Shown one piece after another: positions 21,869 to 34,946 of a stretch of 64,000 nucleotides of DNA. A program made the position numbers and the translations under genes. The number at the start of each line of letters is the position of its first letter. The first letter of the stretch is position 1. The notes below the pieces were generated by a model that had not been told where the DNA came from, made no database searches, and worked only from the letters and a program-made list of their open reading frames with translations. The stretch is from Cavia porcellus. Lineage: Eukaryota; Chordata; Mammalia; Rodentia; Caviidae. The DNA lies in contig NW_026947486.1 of the NCBI RefSeq assembly GCF_034190915.1, positions 25,331,344 to 25,395,343 on the forward strand, written 5' to 3'.

Positions 21869-24149
21869 GATCATTCAATGTAACTGAATACAGGGTCATC
21901 ACTCAAAAATCAATAGCATTCCTATACACAAACAACAAACTCACTGAGAGATAAATAAGAGAAGTCACACCCTTCACAAAAGCATGCAAAAAAGTGAAAT
22001 GCTTAGGAATCATTTCTAACAAAGGAAATAAAGATCCATTCAGTGAAAATTATAATACTTTGAAAAAAAAGAAGAGGTTCTTACAAAATGGAAAGAAATT
22101 CCTTGTTCATAATTAGGAAGAATAAACATTGCAAAAATAGCCATTCTCCCAAAATTGTTAAACAGATTTAATACAATTCCAATCAAAATACCATTAACAT
22201 ACTGCACAGATCTAGAGAAGTCATTCATAAAATTCATCTGTAATCAGAAGAGAACTAGAATAGCAAAAGCCATTCCGGCCAACAAAGGCAAGGCAGGAGG
22301 CATCACAATCCCTGACTTGAAGTTACACTACAAAACCACTGTAATAAAATCAGCATGGTACTGAAATAGAAAAAGAGACCTGAAGATCAATGAAATAGAT
22401 TATAAGATACGGCCACAACTACAAACACACTCAGCCAACTTATCTTTGATGAAGAGCCCAAACATGTTCACTGGATGAGAGATAGACTCTTTATTAAGTA
22501 CTGCTGAAAAAAAACTGGTTCCCAATACATTATAAACTTAAACTGAACCCAAGTCTATCACCAGGTACTAAACTAAAGTCAAAATGGATCAAAGATCTAA
22601 ATATTGAAACCAAAACACTAAATCTTCTGGAAGACAAAGTAGGTAGAAATCTTGAAGACATAGGGATAAGCAGAGCGTTCACTAACAAAAATCAAACTGC
22701 ATGGGAAACACTTCCCAAATTTAACAACTGGGATCTCATCTTATTAGAAAGTTTTTGCATATCAAAAGAAATCTCCAACAGAGTGAAAAGAAAATCCATG
22801 AGTTGGGAAAAAAATCTTAGTCAACTGTCCCTCAAATAAAGGACTTTTATCTAAAACATATAAAGAATTTTAAAAATTCAGACCCCAGAAATTCAAAGGC
22901 CCAATCCAAAAATGGACAATTGAGATGAATACACACTTTACAGATGAAGAAACACAACTGGAAAATAATACATGAAAAAATTTTTGGCATCACTGGCCAT
23001 GAGAGAAATGCAAATAGATGGAGCACTGAGATTCCATCTCACTCCAGAAAGAATATCCAGGATCAAGAAAATCACCAATAACAAATGCTGGAGAAGCTTT
23101 GGAGAAAGAGGAACACTTCTGCACTGTTGCTGGGAGTGTAGACTGGTGCAACCACTTTGGAAATCATTCTGATGGTTTCTCAAAACCTGGGATTGGAAGT
23201 CCCATTTGACCCAGCTATTCCACTTTTTGATGTATTCACAAAAGAATTGAAAACCTTATACTACAGTGATATATGTGTAGCCATGTTAATATCAGCACAT
23301 TTTGTAATAGCTAAATCTTGGAAACAACCCAAATGCCCATCAACTGAGGAATGGATAAAAATATGTGATATAGTTATACAATGGAATACTATTCAGCTAT
23401 AAAGAAGCATCACATCGAGGCTCTTATAAGTAAATGGATGCGGCTGAGATCATACTTATAAGTGAAATAAATCAAACTCACATGAGTAAGTAACTTATTG
23501 TGAACCCAGTGTAAGAAACTCAAAGGGAAAATAAGATACAAAATCTTCAATAAGTGTTGTCAAAGGGTAAGAAACTACTCACAGGGGAAAAAATAATTCA
23601 GATAAGGAAAAGGAGAAAAAAGGAACAGAAAAGAAAAAAGTTATAATTTTGTATATACACACTTAAAATAGCTAAGATGATTTTGCTACTAATTCTAACA
23701 ATTCTTGGAAACAAACTGTAAATATGCATAGAATGGGGTCAATTTAACATTTTATATCTGGTAATCTGAGTAACTGTTTTCATGATAACTATGGAAAATA
23801 ACATTGGTTATGCTCCTACCACCCTGTATTGAAATCCTATATTGTTATGGTTTGGGGATTTTTATTATTGTCATTTATTTGTCTCTCTTCCTTCTTGTTT
23901 TTCTCATATTTTATTTCACTTTGTTTTGGTTTTCTTTCAAATACAGAAAGGATAGAAGTACTTATATAGGCTGATATATGCCTAGAACTCCATCTAAAGA
24001 GTTTATAACAATTGATTTTATCATGTGTGATGGTATGAACAGCTATTTTGAAGAAAACGAGACATTATCATAAGCATTGATTTCCTATCATCTTATTTTG
24101 AAGTCCAATAATGCTTTCATTCTTTGTCTTGATTGTATTTTAAAACTGT
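21869..24149 (+). mobile_element. LINE-1, plus strand, 5'-truncated 3' end
   Basis: ORF2 from the RT thumb (KSIAFLYTNN equivalent at 21905) through the C-terminal cysteine region ([10 protein letters not shown] at 23116) to about 23460, then an AT-rich 3'UTR ending near 24149, where opposite-strand L1 3' sequence takes over. The connector [20 protein letters not shown] is clear at 22270. Stops break every frame; the longest pieces are 66-81 codons. Confidence 0.8.
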
Positions 24150-24487
24150 ATTTAAAGACAAGAAAAGCAAAACATAAAAAGGGTAGAAATAATATAGAAT
24201 TTCAAAGAAATAAACACTAAGAAATCACTAGTTGATAAATTACATATTATCATTTTAGAAACAGTTGTTCAAGTTACAAAATTAAAGCATAGAAAGTGGA
24301 CATTCAAACAGTGAGACTGCAAACAATTCTGCTCAACAATCCAACAAAAACTTAGTAATATGATCATCTGTCTTACACACTTAAACATCCATGCAATTAT
24401 ATCCTATAAAGCACTTTCTTTACCTCTCTTTTTACAACAGCAATTACACATTTTGGGTTTTATTACTCCTACAGTTCTTATTACTTT

Positions 24488-27400
24488 TTACACTAGAGAT
24501 GCAATGTAATATTTATAAATATGATTCTTATTTATTTCAATTATGAGGATAGTCTCCAGTTGCCACCATTTACCTATAAAGGCCTCACCATTTCTATAGC
24601 TGAGTAATATTCCACTGTATAAAAATACTACATTTTTTTTCATCCACTCTGCAGTTGATCGACATTTTGGTTGTTTCCAAGATTTAGCTATCACAAATTG
24701 GGCTGATATGAACATAGGTGCACATATGTCATTGTGACATGAACTTTTCAGTTTTTCTGGGAAAATACCCAGGAGTGGAATAGTTGGGTTAAATAACACT
24801 TCCCATCCTAGTCTTCTGAAAATTCTCCATACTCATTTCCATAATAGTTGCACTAGTCTACACTCCTACCAGCAGTGAAGCAGTGTTCCTTTTACCCTGC
24901 AGCCTTGCCAAAATTTGTTATCAATTGATTTCTTGATGGCAGCTATTCTTTCCAGAGTGAGATGAAATCTCAATGCTGTTTTAATTTGCATTTCTCAAAT
25001 GATCAGTGATAGTACACATTTCTTCATGTATTTATTTTCCATTTGTATATCTTCATCTGAGAAATGTGTGTTCATCTCAGATGCCCATTTTTGAAGAGGG
25101 TCTTTGACTTTGGGGGCTTGATGGTTTTTAATTCTTTATATGTTCTGGATGTAAGTCCTTTGTGGGATTGCTGGCTAAATTTTTTCCCACTCTGTGGGAT
25201 TTCTTTTCACTCTGTTGGTGATTTCTTTTGAAGTGAAGAAACTTTTCAATAATATGAAGCACCAGTTGTTGATTCTTTGAAGTGTTTCCCCATGCAGTTT
25301 GCATTTTGTTCAATTCTCTGCCTACCCCTATGTCTCCAAGACTTCTACCTACCTTGTCTAACAGTAGATTTAGTGTTTCTGTTTTAATATTTGCATCTTT
25401 CATCCATTTTGACTTTAGTTTAGGGCATGGTGAATAGACAGGTGTCCAGTTTCAGTCTTCAGCATATGGAGAGCCAGTTTTCCCAACACCATTTATTAAA
25501 GAGATTATTCTTTTTCCAGTGAACATGTTTAGCACCTTTGTCAAATATCAGGTGGCTGAGTGTCTTTATAGTTGTGTTTGCCTCTTCTAATCTCTTCCAC
25601 TGGCCATCAGGTCGATTTCTTTTTCAGTACCATGCTGATTTTATCACTGTTGTATAGTTTCAAGTATAGTTTCACTGTTGTATCACTGTAGTATAGTTTC
25701 AAGTCAGGAATTGATATGCCTCCTTGCCTTGCCCTTGTTGCCCAGAATTGCTTTTACTATTCTAGGGTTCTTCTGTTTCCAAATGAATTTTAGAAGTATT
25801 TTCTCTAGATCTGTGAGGTATCTCAATGATATTTTGAGTGAGATTGCATTAAATCTGTATAACAGTTTTGGGACTATGGCCATTTTAACGGTGTTGGTTC
25901 TTCCTAGCCAAGAGCAAGGAATATTCTTCCATTTTCTAATATCCTCTTCAATCTCCTTTGTTAGTATAGCATAATTTTCAGCATATAGGTATTTTACATT
26001 CTTAGGTTGATTCCTAAGTATTTCATATCTTAGATGCTATTGTGAAAGACAATATTTCCATAATTTCTCTCTCAGTGAGATTTTTGTTTTTGTACAGGAA
26101 TGCTTTTGATTCTTGAGTACTGACATTGTATCCAACTACACTACTGAATTGGGTTATTAAATGTAGAAGTCTATTGGTTGAGTTTTTGGAGTCTTCCATG
26201 CAGAACACCATGCCATTTGCAAATAGTGATAACTTCATTTTTTCCTATTTTATTCATTTTATTTCTCTCTCTGATTGCACTGGCTAGTATTTCCAGAACT
26301 ATATTGAATGGTGATGATAGTGGACGTCCTTGTCTTGTTCCTGATTTTAGAGTGAAAGCTTTTAGGTTTTGTCCAGTTAGTATAATGTTGGCTGTTGGTT
26401 TGTCATAGATGGCCCTTATGAGATTTAGATAGATATTGTGTATTCCAAGTTTCTAAAGAGTTTTTATCATGAACTTGTGTTGGACTTCATCAAACGCTTT
26501 CTCTGTGTCTACTGAGATGATCATGTGGTTTTTGTTTTTGGCTCTGTTGATATGGTGTATTTACGTTTATTTATTTATTTGCATATGTTAAACCATCCCT
26601 GCATTTCTGGATAATCCCACTTGGTCGTGATGTATAATCTTCTTGATGGTTTATTGCATTCTATTTGCCAGTATTTTATTAAGAATCTTTGCATCAATGT
26701 TCATTAGTGATATTGGCCTATAGTCCTCTGTTTTGGTTGGGTTTTCTCTGATTTTGGTATGAGAGTAATACTTGCCTCCAGGAATGATTTAGGGAGGATT
26801 GCTTTCTTTTCAACTTCATTGAATATTTTAAGGAGTACTGGCATCAGATCTTCTCTAAATTTCTTGTGGAATTCAGCTGTGAATCCATCAAGACCTGGGC
26901 TTTTCATTTTTGGTAAGCTTTTAATTACATTTTCAATTTTAATAGCTGATATTGTGTTATTCAGAATTGCTATGTGTTCTTGATTGAGCTTTGGTAGTTC
27001 ATATGCTTCTAGAAATCTGTCCATTTCCTCTGTGTTTTTCACACTATGTGAGTAGAGATTTTCAAAGTAGGTATTCAGGATGTTTTGAATTTCCATGGGA
27101 TCTCTAGTAATTTCACTTTTTTTCAGTCTTTATTGAATGAATTTGGATTTTTTTCTTTCCTTTTCTTAATGAGGTTACCTAGAGGTCTGTCAATTTTGTT
27201 TTTCTCTCAAAAAACAGCTTTTTGATCATTAAGTCCGTATTTTTTTTTTTTTTTTAGTTTCAATTGCATTAATTTCTGCTCTGGTCTTTATAATTTCCTC
27301 TCTTCTATGAGATTTGGGTTTTAGTTGCTCTTCTTTTTCTAGAAACTTAAGATGTAGCATTAGGTTGTTTATTTGTGCTCATCCTGTTTTCTTGATATGA

Positions 27401-28270
27401 CAATTTATTCCTATGTATTTCCCTCTTAGGGCTGCTTTCATTGCATCCCACAGATTATGGAATGTTGTTTCTACATTTTCATTGAACTGTAGATGTTGAT
27501 TTATTTCTTCTTTAATTTCATCTATAACCCACTGATTGTTCAGAAAGTTGTTATTTATGTTCCATGTATTTATGCCAGTTTTGAAATTTCTTTGCCATTG
27601 ATTTCCAATTTCAGTGCACTGTGGTCAGATATTATGCATGGAATAATTTCAACACCTTCACAGTTACTTAATAAAATTTTATGGGATAATATATGGTCCA
27701 CTTTGGAGAATGTCCCATGCACAGCTAGGAAGAATGTGTGTTCTGATGTGGTTGGGTTGAACACTGTAAACATATATTAAGTCCATTTGCTCACACACAT
27801 GATTCAGTTCTATTATTTCTTTGCTGACATTTTGTGTAATTGACTTCTCTGTTTGTGACAATGGGGTATTAAGGTCCCCTGTTATAATTGTGGTCTTGTG
27901 TATTTGTTTTTTCATGTACATCAGTATTTGTCTTATATAGTTGGGTGCTCCTGTATTTTTTTGCATATAATTGTTAGTTTTTCCTGTTGTATTTTTCCAC
28001 TGATGAGTATGTAGTGACCTTCTTTACCTCTTTTAATCATTTTAGGTTTGAAGTTCACATTACCTGCAAATAGAATAGTTACCTCTGCTTTTTTCTAGTT
28101 TCCTGTCGCATGGAATACAGTTTTGCATTCTTTGACTTTTAATCTATGAGTTTCCTTTTGGATCGGATGTGTTTCTTGTATACAGCATATTGTGGGATCA
28201 TGTTTTTTGATCCATTAAGTCAACCTATTTCTTTTGATAGATGAATTACAGCCATTAACATTTATGGATA
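24488..28270 (-). pseudogene. L1 ORF2 pseudogene, RT palm mutated
   Basis: Domains in order on the minus strand: endonuclease (SINVNGCNSSIKRNR at 28270, NTGAPNYIRQILMYMKKQ near 27950, VTGDLNTPLSQ), linker, RT (frame 27096-26704 with LPKLNQEH and KSPGLDGFTAEF), palm at 26223-26212 where the expected FADD reads FANG, and a C-terminal region open for 103 codons (24799-24488; LGIFPEKLKSSCHNDICAP). The D-to-N and D-to-G changes remove both catalytic aspartates. Several frameshifts lie between the pieces. Confidence 0.8.
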
Positions 28271-28419
28271 TAACTGACATGTACTGGCTTGACTTTGCCA
28301 TGTTATGTTCCTGTTGTTTGCTTTCTGCTTTTGCCCCTTGTTTAATTGCTTGTCGTGCCTGGTGTTTTCTTTCTTTTGTTATTCTGGAGATCATGGTCAT
28401 TTTATCTCTATCTAGTATA

Positions 28420-28640
28420 TTTTTCAATACTCTTTCTAGGGTTGGTTTGGTGGACATGAATTTCTTCAGTTGTTCTTTGTTATGGAAGTATCTTATTTCT
28501 CCATTAAATTTGAATGAAAGTTTTCTGGGTACAGCAGTCTGAGTTCAAAGTTGTTTTCTTTTAGGACTTGAAATACCTCACTCCAAGCTCATCTTTACTT
28601 GGGTGTTTCAGCTGAAAAGTCTGCCGTGATTCTGTGTCTA
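28420..28640 (-). pseudogene. L1 ORF1 C-terminal fragment
   Basis: Short C-terminal piece with FMSTKPTLERVLKNILDRDK at about 28460-28400 and the preceding YFHNKEQLKKF-like region. The rest of ORF1 is missing, and the upstream 5'UTR abuts at about 28645. Confidence 0.65.
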
Positions 28641-28654
28641 TGGGTGTCTCATAG

Positions 28655-29345
28655 GTCCTTTTCATTTTCTCCAGGTTTGGGGAAGTCTTTTTGGCATCCT
28701 CCTCAACCTACCTGATGTTCTCTGTGTAGAGGAACAACTCACCCACCCTCTTGCCAAGCTTACCATTGGTCTACTTCTGGTGGGGGCTTCAGTATTGTTC
28801 CTGTTTTCCCACTGAAGGTGTCAAACTCTATTCCTATTTTAGGGGCAAATTCACCTCTCTGATGGAAGCCTGCTGAGTTCTTCTTTGGATGAGGGTTTCC
28901 TGAGTCTTCCCTCATAGCACAGTTTATCCACTGCCATCCAAGATTCTGGCAGGAGGTGTGGGAGTCAAAGATCAACAGCAATAGTAGGTCCCTAATGGCA
29001 ACAGTGGGACTTTGGGGGCATGCACCACTGGTTGGAGTTCCTGAGTTCTGAGGTAGGTGGCCAGGATGGTGGGAGAATGGGAGGCCCAGGTGTGGCCCGG
29101 CCTTGTGCCAGCCACTAGCTGGAGTTCTTGGGTCCTGGGAGGTGGTCTGCTGGGCCAGTGGGAGTCAAAGGAGGGGCCTGGGTCTGGCTTGGCCCTGCAC
29201 ATGCTGTTGGCTTGAGTTCCTGGCTTCCACAAGGTGGTCTGCTGTGTTGTCAGGGGTTGCATCAGGGGCTCAGGTTTAGTTGGACCCCGTGTGCTGCCGG
29301 TTGGAGTTCCTGGGTCCCGCAAGGTGGTCTGCTAGGATAGCACAT
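28655..29345 (-). repeat. L1 5'UTR with a third ~90-bp tandem array
   Basis: The plus-strand phrase ggagttcctgggtcc and variants recurs at 29034, 29121, 29213 and 29303 (spacings 87, 92 and 90 bp), each followed by a ggtggtctgctg-type motif. This unit differs from the arrays at 6045 and 20740. The proximal part, 28660-28800, matches the leader at 63850-64000 (ccaggtt...gaagtc...cttgccaagctt), so these two L1 copies share a subfamily 5'UTR. Confidence 0.7.
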
Positions 29346-29440
29346 TGGAGGTTTCAGTCTGTACTTAGCTGGCTCTGGGGTAGAATGGCATGGCTGGGTG
29401 TCCATTCATGGCTACCACAAACAGCAAGGTGCTAACCAGA
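29346..29440 (-). mobile_element. MaLR LTR fragment
   Basis: About 95 bp matching the middle of the MaLR LTRs: tggaggtttcagtctgtac, ggcatggctgggtgtcc and acagcaaggtgctaacc. Both ends are missing. It sits between the L1 5'UTR array and an L1 tail. Confidence 0.65.
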
Positions 29441-29815
29441 AAAATAAATTTTGATTGATTTTAATCTGTTTTCTATTATTTTATTTCAATGTGTGTGACA
29501 TTAAGGACAGCTACTTTGAAGTGAACAAGAAACATTATGGTAGCCATTGTTGATTTTCCTATTGCCTGGTTTTGAAGGCCTATAAAACTTTAATTTTTGT
29601 TTTAATCAGTTTTATACTATTTTGTTTTGTTTGAATTCATTATGTGTGAAGATGTTGACAAGTATTTTGAAGAAGACAAGAGACATTATGGTAGCCACTG
29701 TGGATTTCCTGTTGTCTTGTTTTGAAATCTTGTGTTGCTTGCATTGTTTTGTTCCAATCTGCTTTGTTTGGTTTGGTTTGGTTTTTATACTGTTTAAAAT
29801 AATTTTTAAAAAAAT
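29441..29815 (+). mobile_element. 5'-truncated L1 3'UTR
   Basis: Only the L1 3' tail is present. It has two copies of the ~155-bp module (aaacattatggtagccattgttg at about 29530 and gacattatggtagccactgtgg at about 29683) and ends in an A-rich run (ttaaaaaaattatt). This is the same tail type as at 12770-13118. Confidence 0.7.
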
Positions 29816-29865
29816 TATTAACCTGTGTTGTCTGGCCAGAATAAAGTTAAAATATAAACCAACTA

Positions 29866-29970
29866 AAATAGGGCTAAATATTTAGCTTGGTCATAGATCA
29901 CTTGTGTACTATGTCTGATACCCTGGGGCCAATCCTGAGTAGTCCCCCAAAATAAATAAAACAAAGAAAT
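29866..29970 (+). mobile_element. Degenerate ID-type SINE
   Basis: The order gggctaaatatttagcttgg (A-box region), atagatcacttg, ccctggggccaatcctgag (B-box region) and a tail ccccaaaataaataaaac follows an ID element. About a quarter of positions look changed, so this is an old copy. Confidence 0.55.
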
Positions 29971-30640
29971 TTTATACATCAAGTAATGTGAAAATTAAAC
30001 AATATAATTTATAAGAAAATTAAAATTTTTGAATCAAATGAAAATATAACACTTGGCATATAAAATTTTATAGGATGTATTTTAAGGCTTAGAAATAGAT
30101 AGTTGTAAATATTGCTATTATGTAAAAAAGACCAGAGGATATTTCCAGAAATGCAATTCAGTAGGAAGCCCCAAAACTCATATCACTGGGGTAACATGAA
30201 TTTAACCATAATATATGAAACAAAATGTATTTTTTATTCAGATCACAGTTTAAAAGTTGTCATTTCCACAGATACAAATTTAAGAATAGCTGCATGGAAA
30301 TTATTAGAAAGTGAAATCTAACTTTTATATAAACCCCTTTCCCCATGTAGACATAGTTCAATGTTGAGAGAGATATCCTCAGCCTTTGGTTACTTCCTCA
30401 AGAGATAGTAGAATATGCAAGTATGCACATGCTTTTTAATTGCCATCTGAAGGATCTGTTTAAAACAAGAGAGAAGCCAATGTCCTGTCTCACATCAAAG
30501 AGCATAGTTTGTACAACTTGAGGCAGCTATGTAAAAGTAGTAGGCAGCTCACTGCAGCCAACAGTACTCTGAGATTATAAGAAATTCTAATATAAAACCT
30601 ACTCTGAGACTTCTAGGAAGGAGGAGTGTAGAGCAGGCAA
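29971..30640. other. Unassigned, possibly single-copy sequence
   Basis: AT-rich, no recognisable repeat, no splice-flanked frame and no long frame (the longest is 69 codons at 30112-30321). It is one of the few stretches in the window that resembles nothing else here. Confidence 0.4.
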
Positions 30641-30649
30641 ATTCATAGA

Positions 30650-30790
30650 AAAGGTTTGACAGGTTTCCAAGAATGCAATAACTGTTTGATGTATACAAAT
30701 CAATAAACACGATTCAGCATAGCAACAAAAGGAGGAACAAAAATATGATCTTTTATTTGATGTTTAAAAAGCATATAATAAAAATAAAAA
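30650..30790 (+). pseudogene. L1 RT scrap
   Basis: About 140 bp of RT palm sequence: the phrase for YKSINTIQHSNKRRNKN lies between a GM(N/Q)-type segment and A-rich sequence. It is fused directly to ORF1 sequence of the next L1 at about 30800. Confidence 0.45.
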
Positions 30791-30799
30791 GTAGCAGAA

Positions 30800-31200
30800 A
30801 ATTTTCCAAGCATGTGAACAGGATCTGGCATGCAGACAAGTGTGGCATATAGAAATCCAAATAGCCATAAACAAACTACACCAAGTTATTTAATAATCAG
30901 AAATTCAGCACAAAACATACTACTAAAAGCTGCTAGAGAAAAGAGACAGATTCCCTATAAAGGAAAGCCCAGAATCACAGCAGGCTTCTCAGATCTGACC
31001 ATCAAGTCAAAATAGCTCAAAGTGAAATGTTTCAAGTCTTGAAAGAAAAAACCTCCAACCCAGATTGACATACACTGCAAACTATCTTTCAAAATTAAGG
31101 GAGAAATGGGATACTTTCATGACAAAAAACAACAAAAGAAATTAATGAGCACTAATCCAACCCTATGAAGAGTACTGAATGATATACTAGTGAGAGATAA
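30800..31200 (+). pseudogene. L1 ORF1 C-terminal remnant
   Basis: RNA-binding domain of ORF1p with LKAAREKRQIPYKGKPRITA (30930) and SDLTIKSK. Stops follow within the PRL(M/T)Y segment. The N-terminal half is absent. Confidence 0.7.
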
Positions 31201-31324
31201 AAATGACCACTATTCCAAGAACAAAAGAAGTAAACGACCAAGCAGGGCAAGCAATTAAATAGAGGGAAAAATTAGGGAATCAAAAGCAGAATGATAACAT
31301 AACAAAGATAAGCCAATACATATC

Positions 31325-34300
31325 AGTTATAACCATCATGTAAATGGTGTCAATTGATCAGTCAAAAGAAACAGACTGGCAGAGTGGATCAAGAAACAAA
31401 ATCCAGCAATGTGCTGTATAAAAGAAACACATTTAACTCAAAAGGAAATTCATAGACTGAAAGTGAAAGCATAGAAAACAGTTCTCCAGAAAATGAGAAC
31501 CCAGAAAAAAGCAGGGATAGCTATTCTGTTTGCAGACAATGTGAATTTCAAACCAAGAATGATCAAAAACATTAAACAAGTTCATTATATACTTGTTAGG
31601 GAAAATGTCTAGAGGAAAAGATATCAATCATAAATATATATGCACCAAATATGAAAACACCCAACTATGTAACACAAAAACTAATACACATGATACATCA
31701 AACAATCAATAATACTATTGTAACAGGGGACTTTAATACCCCATTGACACAAAGAGACAGACCAGGTAGACAAAAATGGGCTAAAACATACCATCTATTG
31801 GCCCATAGATCATGCTTAAGTAAATACAAAGGAATTGAAACTATCCCATGCATATTTGCTGATTATAGTGCAGTGAAATAAAAAATGACAAAAAACTGTA
31901 AAAATTTCATAAATACATTGAAATTAAATAATATACTCCTGAACAACCAATAGGGTCACAGTTGAAATTAAAGAATAAATTGAACAACATCTACAATACA
32001 AAGAATATACAGATGGAACTTAAAGAAGCCTGTGGGACACAATGACAGCAGTCCTAATAGGGAAATGTATAGTGGAAAATTCTCACATCAGGAAAATTGA
32101 ATCAACACAAGTAAACAATCTAATACTGCACCACAAGATATTAGTAAAAAAGAGTAAGTCAGTCCCAAAGAATGGAGGAAATTATAAAGAAAGAGCAGAA
32201 ATTAACACAATTGAGACTAATGTTTATTTGAATTAATAAATACAATTGATGAACTCCTTGCCAATGTTATCAAAAAAGGAATGAAAATGCTCAAATTCAT
32301 GCACTGATGAATGAAAATGGTGAAATTACTACAGATTGTGTGGAAAATGAGAAGATCACAATATCAACTTTGAAAATCTTTACTTGTATAGGATGGGAAA
32401 CACATAAGAAATGGATAAATTCTTAGAAATGTATGAATTACAAAAGCTGAACCAAGAAGATATAAAATTCTGCACAACCCAATAGCAGTTAATGAAATTG
32501 AAGATAAAATTAAAAACTTACTGTCATGGTTTATATCAGTGGCCCCCAAGCTCCATGCAATTATGGATGCAACCAAATCCAGCATTTGTGATTGACTTGC
32601 TGTCTAGCACTTGGATTGATGATGTGAGTGCTACAGCCATGTAAGGGTAGAACCATCATACAGTGTAATGGTTAAGAAGGTGTCTCTGTCTCCCTTGCAG
32701 GTTGATGCCTTGCTGTTTGCAGCCAACCATGAATGTTGGTCTGCCATGTAACTTGGAGCCAGTTAAGTATGGACTGAAACCTCCAGTAGGTATGAAATAA
32801 ATCTTCCCTTCCTATCTTTTGGCATCAGGTATTTTGTCTCAACAATGAGAGAAAAAAGTAAGGAAGACCTTTACCAAAAAAGAAAATTCCATGTCCTGAT
32901 GGATTCATGACTGAATTCTACAAGAAATTTAGAGAAGATTAATGCCAATATTCCTCAAACACTTTAATGAAATTGAAAGGAAAGCAATTCTCCCAAACTC
33001 AGTCTGACACCAAAACCAGAGAAAAGTCAAGCCAAAAATGAGAAATACAGGTCAATTTCCTTATTAACATAGTTGAAAATTCCTTAATAAGATACTAGCA
33101 AACAGAATACCTTAAATCATCAAAACAACTATTCACCATGACCAAGTGGTATTCGTACCAGGAATGCAAGGTGTAGTCAGCATATGCAAATCAATAAATG
33201 TAATTCACCATATCAACAGAGCCAAAGACAAAATCAGATGATCATCGCAATAGATGCAGAAAATGGTTGTGATAAAGTACAACACTCATTCATGATAAAA
33301 GCCCTACAGAAAATTGGAATAGTCTCTAACTCAGTCTGATAAAAATCATCTGCAACTCATTAACACCCAACATTGTCTTAGCCTGACAAAAACCTGAAAA
33401 TTTGCACTCTAAAATCAGGAACAATATAAGGATGTCCATTATCACTCACTGAGAAGAAAATTAGGTAAAAAATGGCCTTCACAATAGTATCCAAGAAAAA
33501 CATGGAATACTTACAAATCAGTCTACCAAAAAGAGATAAAGATCTATGCATTAAAAATTGCAATTCAATACTGTATAAAGGAAGATTGCAGAAGATATCA
33601 TAAAATCCAAAGCTATTCTTTGGATACAAATAACCAACACTGGGGAAATGGCCATACTCCCAAAATTGTTATACAGACATAATCCCAAACCCAATACCAT
33701 TAACATACTTCACAGATCGACAGAAAAGACTCCTAAAATTCCCATGGAATCACAGGAGACCTAGAACATCAAAGACAATCCTGATCAACAAAGCCAAGGA
33801 AGCCAAAGCATCACAATTCCTGACTTGAAAATATACTACAAAGCTACAGTGACAAAACCAGCATGGTACTGGCAGAAAACAGACCTGAGAGTTAGTGGAA
33901 TAGATTAGAAAACGCAGACACAGCTAAAAACAGTCAGCCACCTTATCTTTGACAAAGGGGCCAAACATGTTCACTAGAAGAAAGAGAGTTTCTTTAGTAA
34001 ATGGCGCTGGCAAAACTGCTTTCCACATGTCAAAGACTAAAACTAGACCCATGTCTAAGAATATGTGATAAACAAAGTTGATACTGGTCAAAGATCTAAA
34101 AATTAAAACAGAAACACTGAATCTATTTTAAGACAAAGTAGGTAGAACGCTAAAAGACATAGGTACAGAGTTCATGAATATAATGCAAACTGCATGGTAA
34201 TTACTTCAATGAATCAATAATGGAGATCACATTTTACTAAAAAGCTTTTGCATCTTGAAAGAAATTTCCAGCAGAATGAAAAGAAAAACCCACAGAGAGG

Positions 34301-34930
34301 TAAAAATATTAGGAAACTGTGCCTTAGACAAAAGACTTCTATGTAGAACATATGATGAATTGAAAAAAATCGTGCCACCCAAATTCAACAACCCAATCCA
34401 AAAATGGGCATTTCAAATGAATACAAACTTCTCAGATGAAAAATGGCAAATAACATGTTTTAAAATATTCAACATTGTTGTTCATTTGAGACATTCAAAT
34501 TAAAACAACACTGAGATTTCATCCTCCCTTAAAAAGAACAGCTACCATCAAGAAATCAACCAAAAATCAATCCTTGCAAGGCTGTCGGGGAAAATGTACC
34601 CTTTTATGCTCTTGGTGGCAGTGTAGACTGGTCTAACCATTGCAGAAATCAGTGTGGAGATTCCTCAAAGAACTAGGGTTAGAGGTTCTATTCAATTCAG
34701 CTCTTCTCCTTCTGGGTATTTTCCCAGAAGACTTGAAACCATCATACTCCATTGATATATGTGCACCCATGTTTATAGCCATACAATCTGTAACAGTTAT
34801 ACCTTGGAAACAATTCAAATTCCCATCAACCAAGGAATGGATATAAAAATGTGGTATTTTTATACAATGAAGTACTACTCAGCTATAAAGAAAGGTAAAA
34901 TCAAGGCTTGTATAGGTAAATAGATGAAAC
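31325..34930 (+). pseudogene. L1 ORF2 pseudogene split by an LTR
   Basis: Endonuclease sequence begins at about 31325 and a 76-codon frame at 31651 reads MKTPNYVTQKLIHMIHQ and VTGDFNTPLTQRDR. The linker is at 32060-32260. The frame is broken by the MaLR LTR at 32522. RT continues from 32869 but is reduced: sequence around 33380-33470 lacks most of the palm, including the FADD segment. The C-terminal region includes FSDEKWQITCF (34435) and LGIFPEDLKPSYSIDICAP (34715). Confidence 0.75.
32522..32868 (+). mobile_element. Solo MaLR-type LTR (diverged)
   Basis: Begins tgtcatggttta, carries gtatgaaataaatcttcc as polyadenylation signal context and ends near aagtaaggaagac. The flanks are cttac (32517-32521) and tttac (about 32870-32874), a possible 5-bp duplication with one change. 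It is more diverged than the LTR at 4550 and is inserted in L1 ORF2. Confidence 0.75.
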
Positions 34931-34946
34931 TAGAAGCCATACTCTT

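Larger units (their letters stand above)
24150..29345 (-). mobile_element. LINE-1, minus strand, ORF1 N-terminus deleted
   Basis: The minus strand gives a 5'UTR (29345 to about 28655) with a third 90-bp array, the ORF1 C-terminal end (28640-28420), a spacer, ORF2 (about 28270-24488) and a 3'UTR (24487-24150). ORF1 coiled coil and RRM are missing: the 5'UTR joins directly to the C-terminal domain at about 28645. No full frame survives. Confidence 0.8.
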
